Shown here piece after piece: positions 53,178 to 62,332 of a stretch of DNA of 64,000 nt. The notes beneath the pieces were generated by a model. It was not told the DNA's origin, did not search any database, and saw only the letters and a list, made by a program, of their open reading frames with translations. Source of the DNA: Clavibacter sp. VKM Ac-2872 (lineage in GTDB: Bacteria > Actinomycetota > Actinomycetes > Actinomycetales > Microbacteriaceae); NCBI RefSeq assembly GCF_015351105.1, contig NZ_JADKRR010000003.1, positions 62,001 to 126,000 on the forward strand, written 5' to 3'. Position 1 is the first letter of the stretch, and every line of letters begins with the position of its first letter. Position numbers and translations under genes: made by a program.

Positions 53178-55676
53178 TCAGCCGATGCGCGGCCGCAGTC
53201 CTCGATGGATCGCGAGCGGGTTCCGCAGCGAGCCGTGGATCTGCATCACCGGCGCCTGCAGGTCGACCATCCGCCGGTTGTCGCGCAGCTGCAGCCGGTT
53301 GAGGCAGGAGCGGTCGAAGGACGGCGCGAAGAGGTCGAACCGGGCGAAGCGCTCGGCGAGCTCCGGGTGCGCGCGCTCGTGGTCGGCGAGCGCCTGCGCC
53401 GCCACGCGCCACAGGCCGTCGGGGCCGAGGTCGTCGCGGTCCTCCAGGAGCGCGGCGGCGAAACGGAGGAAGCCGTCCATCACGTCGGTGAAGACCGTGA
53501 GGGTGCGCTCCTCCTCGGGGATCTCCATGCGGATCCGTCGGACGTCCTCCGGCAGCTCGCGCTCCGTGTCGAAGAGGGCGACCTCCTCGGCGATGTCCTT
53601 CATCAGCACGCGCACGACGACGTGGTCGCGGAGCACGAGGATCACGTTCTCGCCGTGCGGCATGAACGCGAGGTCGTGCGCGATCAGCGCGTGCGCGAGC
53701 GGCACGAGGTAGGCGTCGAGCCAGCGGCGGAGCCAGGCGGCCGCGCCGATGCCGGACGCGTCGATGAGCGCGCCCAGCACGGTGTCGCCGTGCGCGTCGA
53801 CGTGCAGCAGGCTCGTCATGCTCATGAGCCGCTCGCCCTCCGCGAGGCCGGGGACGGGTGACTCCCGCCAGAGCGCGGACAGCATCTTCCCGTGGGAGTG
53901 ACCGGGCGGCAGGGCGGACTCGACCCGCGCGTCGCGCACGCCGACCGAGGCGACCTCGCGGAGGATCCCGAAGCCGAGTCGCGCGAACTCCGGGTCGCCC
54001 GTGACGAGCGCGTGCACCCAGTCGTTGATCGCCGGGGTGACCGCCATGTACGCCGGCGAGAGGCCGCGCGTGAAGCCCATGTTGAGGATCGACAGCGATG
54101 TCTTCACGTAGCAGCGCTCGGGGCTCGTGCGGTTGGCCCACGTGCGGATGGACTGCTGGGCGCCGTACTCGTCGTCGCCCGTGCCGAGGAGCACGATGTC
54201 GCGCCGGGCGACGAGGCCCGCGAAGGTCACCGTGACGACGTTCTCCCACTGCCACGGGTGCACGGGGACGAGCACGCGCTCGGTCGGGTCGATGCCGAGG
54301 TCCGCCATGCGTGCGCGGAAGCGGGCGCGGGCGGATGCACCGAGCTCGGCGTCCAGGAACGCCTCGCGGTCGAGGCCGTCGACGGCGGCGAAGTGCGCGA
54401 GGCGCTCGTGCACGGCGAGCCAGAGGATCCGCACGTCCTCCCCCGCCTCGGGCGCGTACCGGTCGTGGTCGTCGAGGTCGAAGCCGATGCGTCCGTTGGT
54501 CGCGACGAAGCAGGGGTGGCCCTCGTCCATCGTCGACTCGACCTCCGCGTACGACGCGGTGAGGAGGCCGCGGGCGTCGGGCACGTCGCGGAGGCGCGAG
54601 AACGCGGCGGCCGAGAGCGTGCTCTGGATCTCGTCGAGGTAGACGGGCAGCACCTCGTCCGTGATCCCGAGGCGGTCGCGGAGGTCGAGCACGAGGTCGG
54701 TGGCATCGAGCTCGGCGGGCTCGCCGTCGACCGTGCGGCGGATGCTCGCCTCGTCGACGTCCCAGTGGTCGAGCTCGAGGATCCGGGCGCGGTACGCGTA
54801 CGCGCTCCGGCCGTCGGCGCTCGCGACGCGGTACCCGGCCCAGTCGCGCGGGTCGTGCGGCCGGCGGGGCGCGCCGGGCGGCCGCTCCGGCTCCACGCGC
54901 TCGGGGGCGATGAGCAGCTCGTGCGCGAACTCGGCGAGCGCCTTGCGGACGAGGTGGCGGGTCGCGGCGGCCCACACGTCGGGGCGGAGGTGCGCGGCGG
55001 GGTGCACGCGCGGATCCGGCGCGGCGGTCCTCGCCGCGGCGGCGGGCCGGGCCTCGGCGTGGGCGTCGAGGGGGTGGTCGTGGGTGAGGGTCATGGCGTG
55101 TCCGTCCGTGGGGGTGGCGTGCAGGAGGGCGTCGTCGCGCGTGGCGACGCTGAGCAGCGCGTGCTTCGAGCCGAGGTCGACGACCCGGAGCGGCCGGAAG
55201 CCGACGAGCTCGTTGAGGCGCTGGATCGCGGTGTTGCGCACGTCCGGCTCGACGACGAGGCGCCGCACCGCCGGATCGCGCAGCAGGTGCGCGACGACGT
55301 GCCGCATGACCGCGGTCGTGAAGCCGGGCAGCGGGTCGCCGGCCGGCGGGGCGACGAGCAGGTGCATGCCGCGGTCGCCGGGGAGCGGATCCAGGTGCGC
55401 GCCGATGGGATCGTCGGCCGGGTCGTACGCCTCGACGAGGAACGCGGGGACGCCGTCGTGGAGGCCGATCCAGGCCTCGCGCCGGGGATCCGCCGCGATG
55501 GACCGGTACTCGGCCCGCACCTCGTCGAGGGTCGCGTGCTCCATCTGCCAGAAGCGGGCGCGCGGCGCGGTGACCCAGGCGTGCACGAGGGCGGCGTCGG
55601 CGTCCGGGTCGAGCGGGCGGAGGTCGAGGGCGAGAGCGGCCGCGGGCGCCTCGACGGAGGGCGCGGGCGCGCTCAC
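53178..55676 (-). CDS. GNAT acyltransferase fused to IucA/IucC siderophore synthetase (DesC-DesD-like)
   Basis: This 832-residue fusion has an N-terminal GNAT domain (about 15-185, with FWQMEHATLDEVRAEY and RNTAIQRLNELVGF) that should acylate N-hydroxy-cadaverine. An NIS synthetase domain (about 220-832, HPCFVATNGRIGFD, VPVHPWQWEN, MPHGENVILVL) joins the hydroxamate units with ATP. In Streptomyces these steps are separate DesC and DesD proteins. The GTG start overlaps the monooxygenase stop codon by four bases. It is the last gene of the operon. Confidence 0.9.
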   Translation of the reverse strand: MSAPAPSVEAPAAALALDLRPLDPDADAALVHAWVTAPRARFWQMEHATLDEVRAEYRSIAADPRREAWIGLHDGVPAFLVEAYDPADDPIGAHLDPLPGDRGMHLLVAPPAGDPLPGFTTAVMRHVVAHLLRDPAVRRLVVEPDVRNTAIQRLNELVGFRPLRVVDLGSKHALLSVATRDDALLHATPTDGHAMTLTHDHPLDAHAEARPAAAARTAAPDPRVHPAAHLRPDVWAAATRHLVRKALAEFAHELLIAPERVEPERPPGAPRRPHDPRDWAGYRVASADGRSAYAYRARILELDHWDVDEASIRRTVDGEPAELDATDLVLDLRDRLGITDEVLPVYLDEIQSTLSAAAFSRLRDVPDARGLLTASYAEVESTMDEGHPCFVATNGRIGFDLDDHDRYAPEAGEDVRILWLAVHERLAHFAAVDGLDREAFLDAELGASARARFRARMADLGIDPTERVLVPVHPWQWENVVTVTFAGLVARRDIVLLGTGDDEYGAQQSIRTWANRTSPERCYVKTSLSILNMGFTRGLSPAYMAVTPAINDWVHALVTGDPEFARLGFGILREVASVGVRDARVESALPPGHSHGKMLSALWRESPVPGLAEGERLMSMTSLLHVDAHGDTVLGALIDASGIGAAAWLRRWLDAYLVPLAHALIAHDLAFMPHGENVILVLRDHVVVRVLMKDIAEEVALFDTERELPEDVRRIRMEIPEEERTLTVFTDVMDGFLRFAAALLEDRDDLGPDGLWRVAAQALADHERAHPELAERFARFDLFAPSFDRSCLNRLQLRDNRRMVDLQAPVMQIHGSLRNPLAIHRGLRPRIG

Positions 55677-57046
55677 GCGAGCACCCCCGATCCGGCCACG
55701 GGCGCGTCCTCCGGCAGGCCGAACTCCTGGAACGCGATCCGCTCCTCCACCGCGTAGTCCTCGCGGCCCGTGATGGCGCGCAGGATCCGCGAGTTGCGGT
55801 GCGCGGTCATCCCAAGGTCGGGCGCGACGAAGCCGTGCGTGTGCACCTCGGCGTTCTGCACGAAGAGCGTGCCGGCGTCGTCCACCGTGTGCTCGCGCGC
55901 CACGTCGAGCCGCCCCTGCGCGTCGCGGTGCACGCGGTCGCCGAGCCCGTCGAGGATCCGCGGGGCCCGCGCGTCGTACCCGCTCGCCATGACCACCGCG
56001 CCCGTGGGCCAGTCACGCTCGGCGCCCGTCTCGGCGTGCCGCAGCCCGAGGACCGCGCCGCCGTCGGGCGTCCCCCGCGCCGCGACGACCTCGGCGTTGG
56101 TGAGCAGCCGGGTGGGCACGCCGGATCCCGCGTCGCCGCCTGCCGAGAGCCGCCCCTCGGCCCGCAGCGCGTCGAACGCGAGCCGCTTCCGGTAGAGCGT
56201 GTGGAAGACGTCGTCGATGAGCTCCGAGTCGATCCCCTTGTAGAGGTTGCGCTGCTCGCGCAGCAGCACGTCGCGCGCGTCGGCGGGCAGGCCGAAGAAG
56301 TGGTCGCTGTACTCCGGGCTCGTCATCTCGAGCGTGAGCCGCGTGTACTCGAGCGGGAAGAACCGCGGCGAGCGCGTGATCCAGTCGAGGCGGTACCCGC
56401 GGGAGTCGACGTCCTCGAGCAGGTCGCGGTAGATCTCCGCCGCGCTCTGCCCGCTGCCGACCACCGTGATCGCGTCCCGCTCCTGCAGCCGGTCCTTGGC
56501 GCCGAGGTAGCCGGAGCTGTGCACGACGCCCGGCAGGTCGCGCACGGCCTCGGGCAGCCAGGGCGGGGTGCCGACGCCGACCACCAGGTTCCGGCCGCGG
56601 TGCACGTGCGCGGTGCCCGCGGCGTCGACCGACTCGACGACGTAGGCGCCCTCGGTCTCGTCGTAGCGGATCGCCCGCACGTCGCGGTCGAGCTCGATGC
56701 CCCGCGCGCGCTCGGCCGCCCACCGGCAGTAGGCGACGTACTCGCTGCGCAGCACGAAGAAGTCCTCGCGGATGTAGAAGGAGTAGAGCCGCCCGGTGTC
56801 CTTGAGGTACGCGAGGAACGAGAAGCGGGACGTCGGATCGGCGAGCGTCACGAGGTCGGCGAGGAACGGCGTCTGCAGGTGGGCGGTCGGCAGCATCATG
56901 CCGGGGTGCCAGTCGAAGCGCGGCTTCCGCTCGAGCACGACGAGGTCGAGGTCGTCGAGCGGATCCGCCAGGCAGGCGAGCCCGAGGTTCGCGGGGCCGA
57001 GGCCCACGGCGACGACGTCGCGGACGCGGTCGGCGGCGGCGCTCAT
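55673..57046 (-). CDS. Lysine/ornithine/cadaverine N-monooxygenase (DesB-like)
   Basis: This 457-residue flavin monooxygenase hydroxylates a primary amine, here probably cadaverine, to begin hydroxamate formation. The FAD motif GLGPANLGLA lies at about 15-24, the NADPH motif VVGSGQSAAEIY near 205, and the C-terminal MASGYDARAP is typical. ATGA overlaps link it to the decarboxylase upstream and the synthetase downstream, so the three are translated as a unit. Confidence 0.9.
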   Translation of the reverse strand: MSAAADRVRDVVAVGLGPANLGLACLADPLDDLDLVVLERKPRFDWHPGMMLPTAHLQTPFLADLVTLADPTSRFSFLAYLKDTGRLYSFYIREDFFVLRSEYVAYCRWAAERARGIELDRDVRAIRYDETEGAYVVESVDAAGTAHVHRGRNLVVGVGTPPWLPEAVRDLPGVVHSSGYLGAKDRLQERDAITVVGSGQSAAEIYRDLLEDVDSRGYRLDWITRSPRFFPLEYTRLTLEMTSPEYSDHFFGLPADARDVLLREQRNLYKGIDSELIDDVFHTLYRKRLAFDALRAEGRLSAGGDAGSGVPTRLLTNAEVVAARGTPDGGAVLGLRHAETGAERDWPTGAVVMASGYDARAPRILDGLGDRVHRDAQGRLDVAREHTVDDAGTLFVQNAEVHTHGFVAPDLGMTAHRNSRILRAITGREDYAVEERIAFQEFGLPEDAPVAGSGVLA

Positions 57047-58632
57047 CGGGCGGCCTCCGCGACGGCGTCGGCGGGCGCGCCGGCAGCCGTGGCATCGCCG
57101 AGGCCGGCGTCGAGCGCATCGCCCGCCGCCACGACCATCCCCGCGATCTCCGCGATGTGGGCGTCCGTGGTCGCCGGGTTCAGCAGCGTGAGCTTGAGGT
57201 GCGCCCGCCCGTCGACGCGCGTCGCCGCGACCATCGCGCGACCCGAGTCCTGGATCGCCTGCCGGATCCCGCGGTTGACGGCGTCGGAGCGCGCTCCCGC
57301 ATCGGGCCCCGGGGATCCGTCCCGCTCCCCCGCCGGCACGTACCGGAACACGAGCGCGCTGATCTCGGGCCGCACCACCACCTCGAGCGCCGGATCCCGC
57401 CGGAGCGCCGACCACGTGCGGTCCGCGAGCGCGATGACGTCGTCGAGCATCCGCCCCACCCCGTCGGCGCCCACCGTCCGCAGCGTCAGCCACAGCTTGA
57501 GCGCGTCGAAGCGCCGGGTCGTCTGCAGCGACTTGTCGACCTGGTTGGGGATCTCCTCGTGCGCGCGATCCGCCGGGTTGAGGTAGTCCGCGTGCAGCGT
57601 CGCGTGCCGGAGCGTGCGGCCGTCGCGCACGAGGAGCGCGCTGGAGCTCACGGGCTGGAAGAACGTCTTGTGGTAGTCGACGGTCACCGAGTCGGCGCGC
57701 TCGATGCCGTCGAGCAGGTGCCGGTGCCGGAGCGACGTGAGGAGCCCGCCGCCGTACGCCGCGTCGACGTGCAGCCAGATCCCCTCGCGCCGGCAGACGT
57801 TGCCGATCGCGGGCAGCGGGTCGACGCTGCCGAAGTCGGTGGTGCCTGCGGTCGCGACCACGGCGATCGGCAGGAGCCCGGCGGCGTAGCAGCGCGCGAG
57901 CTCGCGCTCGAGGGCGTCGACGCGCATCCGCTTGGCGTCGTCGCTCGGCACGCGCACCACGGCGTCGGGTGCGAGGCCGAGGATCCGGGCGCTCTTCTCG
58001 ACGCTGAAGTGGCCGACGTCGCTGACGAGGATGCGCATCCGCTGCCGGTCGGCGGGCGCCAGCGAGTGCACGGCCGCCGCCTCGTCGCGCGCGAGCAGCA
58101 GCGCCTGGAGGTTCGACTGGCTGCCGCCGCTCGTGAAGACGCCGTCCGCGTCGTCGCCGAGGCCGGCGCGGCCCGTGGTCCAGTCGATGAGGGCGCGCTC
58201 GATGAGGGTGGCGCCCGCGCTCTGGTCCCACGTGTCCATCGACGTGTTGACGCTCGAGAGGATGAGCTCCCCCGCGATGGCCGGGATGAGGATCGGGCAG
58301 TTGAGGTGCGCGACGTACGACGGGTCGTGGAACCAGACGGCGTCGCGGAGGTACAGGTCGTCGAGCTCGTCGAGGGCGTCGTCGAGGCCGCCGAGCGGGC
58401 GGTCGAGGTCGAGGCCGGCGAAGGATCCGCGGAGGCGCTCGGGCGTGATCCCCGTGAACGGTCCGTCGGCGCGGCGGGCCGCGGAGCGCACGTGGGTGGC
58501 GGCGGCGCGGAGGGCGGCGTCCCAGCCGGGGAGGGAGCGGTCGGAGAACAGCTCAGCGGCGGCGGCGTCCGCGGATCGAGCGTCGTCGAGGGTCGGATCG
58601 GACGGGAGGGAGGCGTGCGGGGAGAGGGTCAT
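57043..58632 (-). CDS. PLP-dependent group II decarboxylase (DesA-like lysine decarboxylase)
   Basis: The 529-residue fold-type I PLP enzyme is the first gene of the siderophore operon and most likely makes cadaverine from lysine. GGSQSNLQAL binds the cofactor phosphate, LHVDAAYGGG carries the Asp that pairs with the pyridine N, and VDYHKTFFQPV holds the PLP Lys. Related enzymes use diaminobutyrate, so lysine specificity is inferred from the operon. An iron box lies 57 bases upstream of the ATG. Confidence 0.9.
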   Translation of the reverse strand: MTLSPHASLPSDPTLDDARSADAAAAELFSDRSLPGWDAALRAAATHVRSAARRADGPFTGITPERLRGSFAGLDLDRPLGGLDDALDELDDLYLRDAVWFHDPSYVAHLNCPILIPAIAGELILSSVNTSMDTWDQSAGATLIERALIDWTTGRAGLGDDADGVFTSGGSQSNLQALLLARDEAAAVHSLAPADRQRMRILVSDVGHFSVEKSARILGLAPDAVVRVPSDDAKRMRVDALERELARCYAAGLLPIAVVATAGTTDFGSVDPLPAIGNVCRREGIWLHVDAAYGGGLLTSLRHRHLLDGIERADSVTVDYHKTFFQPVSSSALLVRDGRTLRHATLHADYLNPADRAHEEIPNQVDKSLQTTRRFDALKLWLTLRTVGADGVGRMLDDVIALADRTWSALRRDPALEVVVRPEISALVFRYVPAGERDGSPGPDAGARSDAVNRGIRQAIQDSGRAMVAATRVDGRAHLKLTLLNPATTDAHIAEIAGMVVAAGDALDAGLGDATAAGAPADAVAEAAR

Positions 58633-58688
58633 GGGTCCTTCGTCGGTTCGATGGGGAGCCGTGTCCGGGTCACGAGCACCCAGCCCGG

Positions 58689-58707
58689 TTAGGCAAGGCT
58701 CACCTAA
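58689..58707 (-). promoter_or_regulatory. IdeR/DtxR-type iron box
   Basis: TTAGGCAAGGCTCACCTAA matches the IdeR/DmdR1 consensus TTAGGTTAGGCTAACCTAA at 16 of 19 bases. It stands upstream of the siderophore operon in a locally AT-richer stretch, so iron-replete repression is expected. Confidence 0.88.
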
Positions 58708-58843
58708 TATGAGGGCGCCGACGCGGGAACGCAACCCGGCCCATGACGACTCGCGGGGACCCTCCGCGGGGCGATGGCGCGACCCCGATTCGGGGGCGCC
58801 GGGCACAGGAGATGGGACGGATGCGACGCACCCGGGGCCGGGG

Positions 58844-60004
58844 TCAGTGGTGGAACAGGCGCAGCCCGGTCCGCACCCGGGTGATGCCGTGCTCGGCGCA
58901 GGCCGCGGCGACCTCGTCGGCGCGCACCGAGCCGCCGGGCTCCGCGAGGTACCGCACGCCGTGCCGGCGCGCGTGGTCGATGTTGTCCCGGAACGGCAGG
59001 AACCCGTCCGACGCGAACGCCACCCGGTCGAGGCCGGCCATCCACGCGCGCCGGTCGTCGTCGTCGAGGTCGGGAGCAGGCCCGACGAGGACACCCGCGA
59101 GGCGCGACGCCTCGTCGGCCGTCATGTCGCCCTCGATGCACCGGATCCGCCAGTTGATCCGCTCCTGGCGGCCGACGCCCTCCCGGAACGCCATGTCCCG
59201 CACGACCGGGAGGCGCCGCAGCCACCAGGTGTCGGCCTTCGCCCCGGCGAGGCGCGTGCAGTCCACGCGGGACTGCTGCCCGGCGCCGATCCCGAGCGTG
59301 ACGCCGTCCCGCACGTAGGCCACGGAGTTGGACTGCGTGTAGCGGAGCGCGACCATGCCGAGCAGCAGGTCGTCGACGGCGCGCTCCGGCAGGGGCGCGC
59401 CGTCCGCGGCGGCGAGGAGACCGCGGTCGATCGCCACGCGGTCCGCCGGCTGCGTGAGACGCACCCCGAAGAGCTCCCGCGACTCCTCGGGCGGCGGGAC
59501 GAAGCCCGCGTCGGCTTCCAGGACGAGGAAGGCGCCCCGCTTCTTCCGAGCGAGGATCTCGACGGCGCCGTCCGCGAACCCCGGCGCGATGATCCCGTCG
59601 GAGACCATCCCCGCCAGGCGCGTCGCCAGGTCGCGGGTCACCTCGTGGCTGACGGCGACGACGTCCCCGTAGGACGACTTCGGGTCGGCGTCCCGCGCCC
59701 GGAGGTAGGCGCTCGTCACGTCGTCGACCCCCTCGGAGGCGTCGAGCCCGGAGTCCGCGCGGACCACCGCGTCCAGCGCCCCGGCGCGCGCGACGCCGGC
59801 CGGGGACACGTGCTTGAACGACGCCGCGACCGCCGACCCGAGGGCGACGCCGCCCTCGCGGACGAGCTGCCAGGCGTTCAGCGCGTCCAGCACGTTGACG
59901 TAGGACGGGTCGCCGTTCACGATCCGGAACGGCAGCTCGCCCGGACCCGTTGCCGTCATCCGCGCCGGCGCCCGGTGGGGGTTGATCCCGTATCGCATGT
60001 CCAT
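58844..60004 (-). CDS. Single-domain AICAR transformylase (PurH C-terminal-like)
   Basis: The 386-residue protein corresponds to the formyltransferase half of PurH; the N-terminal IMP cyclohydrolase domain is absent. It starts MDMRYGINPHRAPA, and SFKHVSPAG carries the catalytic Lys-His pair. KKRGAFLVLEAD, RYTQSNSVAYVRDG and AFASDGFLPFRDNID are family motifs. It would convert AICAR to FAICAR with 10-formyl-THF. GGGAGG precedes the ATG at 60004; a second ATG follows at 59998. The next upstream feature is a divergent set of acidic proteins. Confidence 0.88.
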   Translation of the reverse strand: MDMRYGINPHRAPARMTATGPGELPFRIVNGDPSYVNVLDALNAWQLVREGGVALGSAVAASFKHVSPAGVARAGALDAVVRADSGLDASEGVDDVTSAYLRARDADPKSSYGDVVAVSHEVTRDLATRLAGMVSDGIIAPGFADGAVEILARKKRGAFLVLEADAGFVPPPEESRELFGVRLTQPADRVAIDRGLLAAADGAPLPERAVDDLLLGMVALRYTQSNSVAYVRDGVTLGIGAGQQSRVDCTRLAGAKADTWWLRRLPVVRDMAFREGVGRQERINWRIRCIEGDMTADEASRLAGVLVGPAPDLDDDDRRAWMAGLDRVAFASDGFLPFRDNIDHARRHGVRYLAEPGGSVRADEVAAACAEHGITRVRTGLRLFHH

Positions 60005-60174
60005 GTGGCCGTCGCCTCCCGCGCTCGTCGTCGCGCTCCGAGGCGCGTCCGTCGAGGACGCAGGAGGCTCGGGAGGCGAGAGGCCAGTCAACCGAGGCGC
60101 CGGCACCCGCCGACGGCTCCGTGCACACCCGCGCGAGCGGACGCGGACGGGCCGCCGCTCGTAGGGTGGGGAGC

Positions 60175-60486
60175 ATGAGCGATCGCGACGACCAGGCCGA
60201 CGGCATCCGCACCGGGCGCGGACCCGGCGATCCCGACGGGCTGGTGACCATCGACGACGTGGTCTCCCCCGACGGAGCTCCCGCCGGCGTGGGCGACGCC
60301 GTCCGCGAACCCGACGGCACCGCCTACGGGCACGCGGAGGAGGACACCCTCGAGGTGGAGGACGCGGATCCTGCGAGCGCCGAGCATCCCGCGATGCCCG
60401 ACAACCGCTCCGTCACCGCCGCCGACTCGCACATGAGCGCGCCGGCCGACGACGCCGCCGGGCACGTCGACCCCGAGGGCCGCTGA
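60175..60486 (+). CDS. Small acidic low-complexity protein 1
   Basis: The 103-residue hydrophilic protein has more Asp and Glu than basic residues and many Gly/Pro/Ala. There is no hydrophobic core, so it is probably disordered. GGGGAG precedes the ATG. It is the first of four tandem acidic reading frames leading to a stress-type SDR. Confidence 0.6.
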   Translation: MSDRDDQADGIRTGRGPGDPDGLVTIDDVVSPDGAPAGVGDAVREPDGTAYGHAEEDTLEVEDADPASAEHPAMPDNRSVTAADSHMSAPADDAAGHVDPEGR

Positions 60487-60487
60487 C

Positions 60488-60643
60488 GTGACGGATCCCG
60501 CTGCCGCCGACGCCCCGCGGCACCCGCTCGCCGAGCCAGCGCCCCTCGACGCCGACTCGGTCGCCGAGCGCGTGGAGGCCGCGGAGGAGGACGCCCGCGA
60601 GGACGCCCCTGACCCGTTCGGCGAGGGACCGGACGACCAGTGA
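60488..60643 (+). CDS. Small acidic protein 2 (short)
   Basis: The 51-residue frame starts at GTG one base after the preceding stop codon and reads TDPAAADAPRHPLAEP to the end FGEGPDDQ. The spacing and acidic composition resemble its neighbours, but the short length leaves doubt. Confidence 0.4.
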   Translation: MTDPAAADAPRHPLAEPAPLDADSVAERVEAAEEDAREDAPDPFGEGPDDQ

Positions 60644-60745
60644 TCCACCCCGGGATGCACCGTCACGACGGGTCCCGGACGCCTCACATGCGCGTTGCCT
60701 GAACGCCACCACACGCTTCCGGAGGCCGAGCGTAGCGTCGGATGC

Positions 60746-61030
60746 ATGGACACCGACGACCCGCGCCTCCAGCCCGCGGACACCTCAGACACCAACCAGG
60801 ACAAGGACTTCATCTCGCCCAGCGAGGACGACACGCGCGTCAAGCAGGAGCAGCAGATCACGGAGAGCGAGGGTGTCTCCGACGACGTCCCCGCCGCCGC
60901 GGACGACGTGCAGGTGCTCCCCGGATCGGGCGGACCCGACGACGTCGGCGAGATCGACGTGGATCCCGACGAGCTCAACCTCAGCGGCGACTCGATCCCC
61001 GGCCACCCCAAGCCCGAGGCCGGTGCGTGA
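60746..61030 (+). CDS. Small acidic low-complexity protein 3
   Basis: The 94-residue product starts MDTDDPRLQPADTSDTNQ. It is rich in Asp, Ser and Glu with a few Lys, and has no transmembrane or enzymatic motif. DFISPSEDDTRVKQEQQ and VLPGSGGPDDVGEIDVDPDEL recur in similar actinobacterial proteins as far as I remember. Its TGA overlaps the GTG of the next gene, so the two are coupled. Confidence 0.6.
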   Translation: MDTDDPRLQPADTSDTNQDKDFISPSEDDTRVKQEQQITESEGVSDDVPAAADDVQVLPGSGGPDDVGEIDVDPDELNLSGDSIPGHPKPEAGA

Positions 61031-61320
61031 CCGTGACCGACGCCACCGCCACCCCCGATGACGACTCCACGGGCGACGACACCGTCCTCGACACCGAGGC
61101 CCTCGCGAACGACACCGTCGTGAACGACGCCGTCGCCGGCGAGACCGTCCTCCCGGACACCGACGAGCCGGTCGAGGAGCCCGACGACGACGCCGTCATG
61201 GGCGCCGACGCGGAGCCCACCGCAGACGTCCTCGGCGTCGACGGCGAGGCCGAGCCCGTGCTCGCCGACAACGAGCTCGCCGGCCAGGACATCGACCTGG
61301 ACGACACCCCGCCGGCCTGA
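61027..61320 (+). CDS. Small acidic low-complexity protein 4
   Basis: The 97-residue highly acidic product (Asp, Glu, Thr, Val, Ala) has almost no basic residues. GTG at 61027 overlaps the preceding stop codon; GTG at 61033 is an alternative. DNELAGQDIDLDDTPPA ends the protein. It is probably an intrinsically disordered or hydrophilin-type protein. It lies 46 bases before the SDR gene. Confidence 0.55.
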   Translation: MTVTDATATPDDDSTGDDTVLDTEALANDTVVNDAVAGETVLPDTDEPVEEPDDDAVMGADAEPTADVLGVDGEAEPVLADNELAGQDIDLDDTPPA

Positions 61321-61366
61321 TCCACCCCTCCCCATCCCGCACGCAGGACACAGCACCAGGAGACAC

Positions 61367-62263
61367 ATGAGCACCGACCAGTACACGTTCCAGGACCCGA
61401 CCAAGATGTACGCCGACATCGAGCCGAAGGCGCAGCAGCAGGACGGGCCCGGCCTCGACGCCGACCTCGACGCGACCGCGGACCGCGGCGAGAAGACGTA
61501 CCGCGGCTCGAACCGCCTCGAGGGACGCAAGGCCCTCGTCACCGGTGCCGACTCCGGCATCGGCGCGGCCGTCGCCATCGCCTACGCCCGCGAGGGCGCG
61601 GACGTCGCGCTCTCCTACCTCCCCGAGGAGGAGGAGGACGCGAAGAAGGTCGTCGCCCTCATCGAGGAGGCCGGCCGGAAGGCCGTCGCCATCCCCGGCG
61701 ACATCGCGACCGCGGAGTTCAGCCGCGAGCTCGTCCGGAAGGCGGTCGAGGGCCTCGGCGGCCTCGACATCCTCGTCAACAACGCGGGCAAGCAGCAGAA
61801 CGTCGACGCGCTCGAGGACATCTCGGACGAGGAGTTCGACCTGACCTTCAAGACCAACGTCTACGCGATGTTCTGGATCACGAAGGCCGCGCTCCCCCAC
61901 CTGAAGCCCGGCTCGTCGATCATCAACACGTCGTCGATCCAGGCCTACGCGCCGTCGCCGAACCTCGTGCACTACGCCACGACCAAGGCGTCGATCAACG
62001 CGTTCTCGAAGGGGCTCGCCGGCCAGCTGGCGCCCAAGGGCATCCGCGTGAACGTCGTCGCGCCCGGCCCGATCTGGACCCCGCTGCAGACCGCGGGCGG
62101 CCAGCCCGAGGACGCGCTGCCCGAGTTCGGCGAGCAGACGCCGCTCGGTCGCGCCGGCCAGCCGGCCGAGCTCGCGCCCGCCTACGTGTTCCTCGCCTCC
62201 AACGAGTCGAGCTACGTGATCGGCGAGACGCTGAACGTCAACGGCGGGATGCCGACGCCGTAG
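61367..62263 (+). CDS. SDR-family oxidoreductase, YghA type with N-terminal extension
   Basis: The 298-residue enzyme has an extension of about 45 residues (YTFQDPTKMYADIEPKAQQQ) typical of the YghA/general-stress subgroup. TGADSGIG binds cofactor, LVNNAGKQQN is the NNAG motif, INTSSIQAY gives the Ser, and HYATTKASI the Tyr and Lys. Members reduce aldehydes or sugars under stress. It closes the cluster of acidic proteins, which may be expressed together. Confidence 0.9.
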   Translation: MSTDQYTFQDPTKMYADIEPKAQQQDGPGLDADLDATADRGEKTYRGSNRLEGRKALVTGADSGIGAAVAIAYAREGADVALSYLPEEEEDAKKVVALIEEAGRKAVAIPGDIATAEFSRELVRKAVEGLGGLDILVNNAGKQQNVDALEDISDEEFDLTFKTNVYAMFWITKAALPHLKPGSSIINTSSIQAYAPSPNLVHYATTKASINAFSKGLAGQLAPKGIRVNVVAPGPIWTPLQTAGGQPEDALPEFGEQTPLGRAGQPAELAPAYVFLASNESSYVIGETLNVNGGMPTP

Positions 62264-62300
62264 CGACCCGTCGTCCGGCGGCCGTCGGACGTGCTCGCTC

Positions 62301-62332
62301 GAGGGCCGGAGGGGATCACCCCTCCGGCCCTC
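62301..62332. terminator. Bidirectional terminator after the SDR gene
   Basis: A 14-bp perfect stem (62301-62314 with 62319-62332) encloses loop ATCA, which contains the stop codon (62316-62318) of the convergent membrane protein gene. Confidence 0.8.

Noticed and set aside
60005-60172. Possible ZTP (pfl) riboswitch before the AICAR transformylase
   Set aside because: The leader contains GACTGGC, but I cannot find the conserved second half (CCGCCTGGGC) or a matching pseudoknot. A covariance-model search would settle it.
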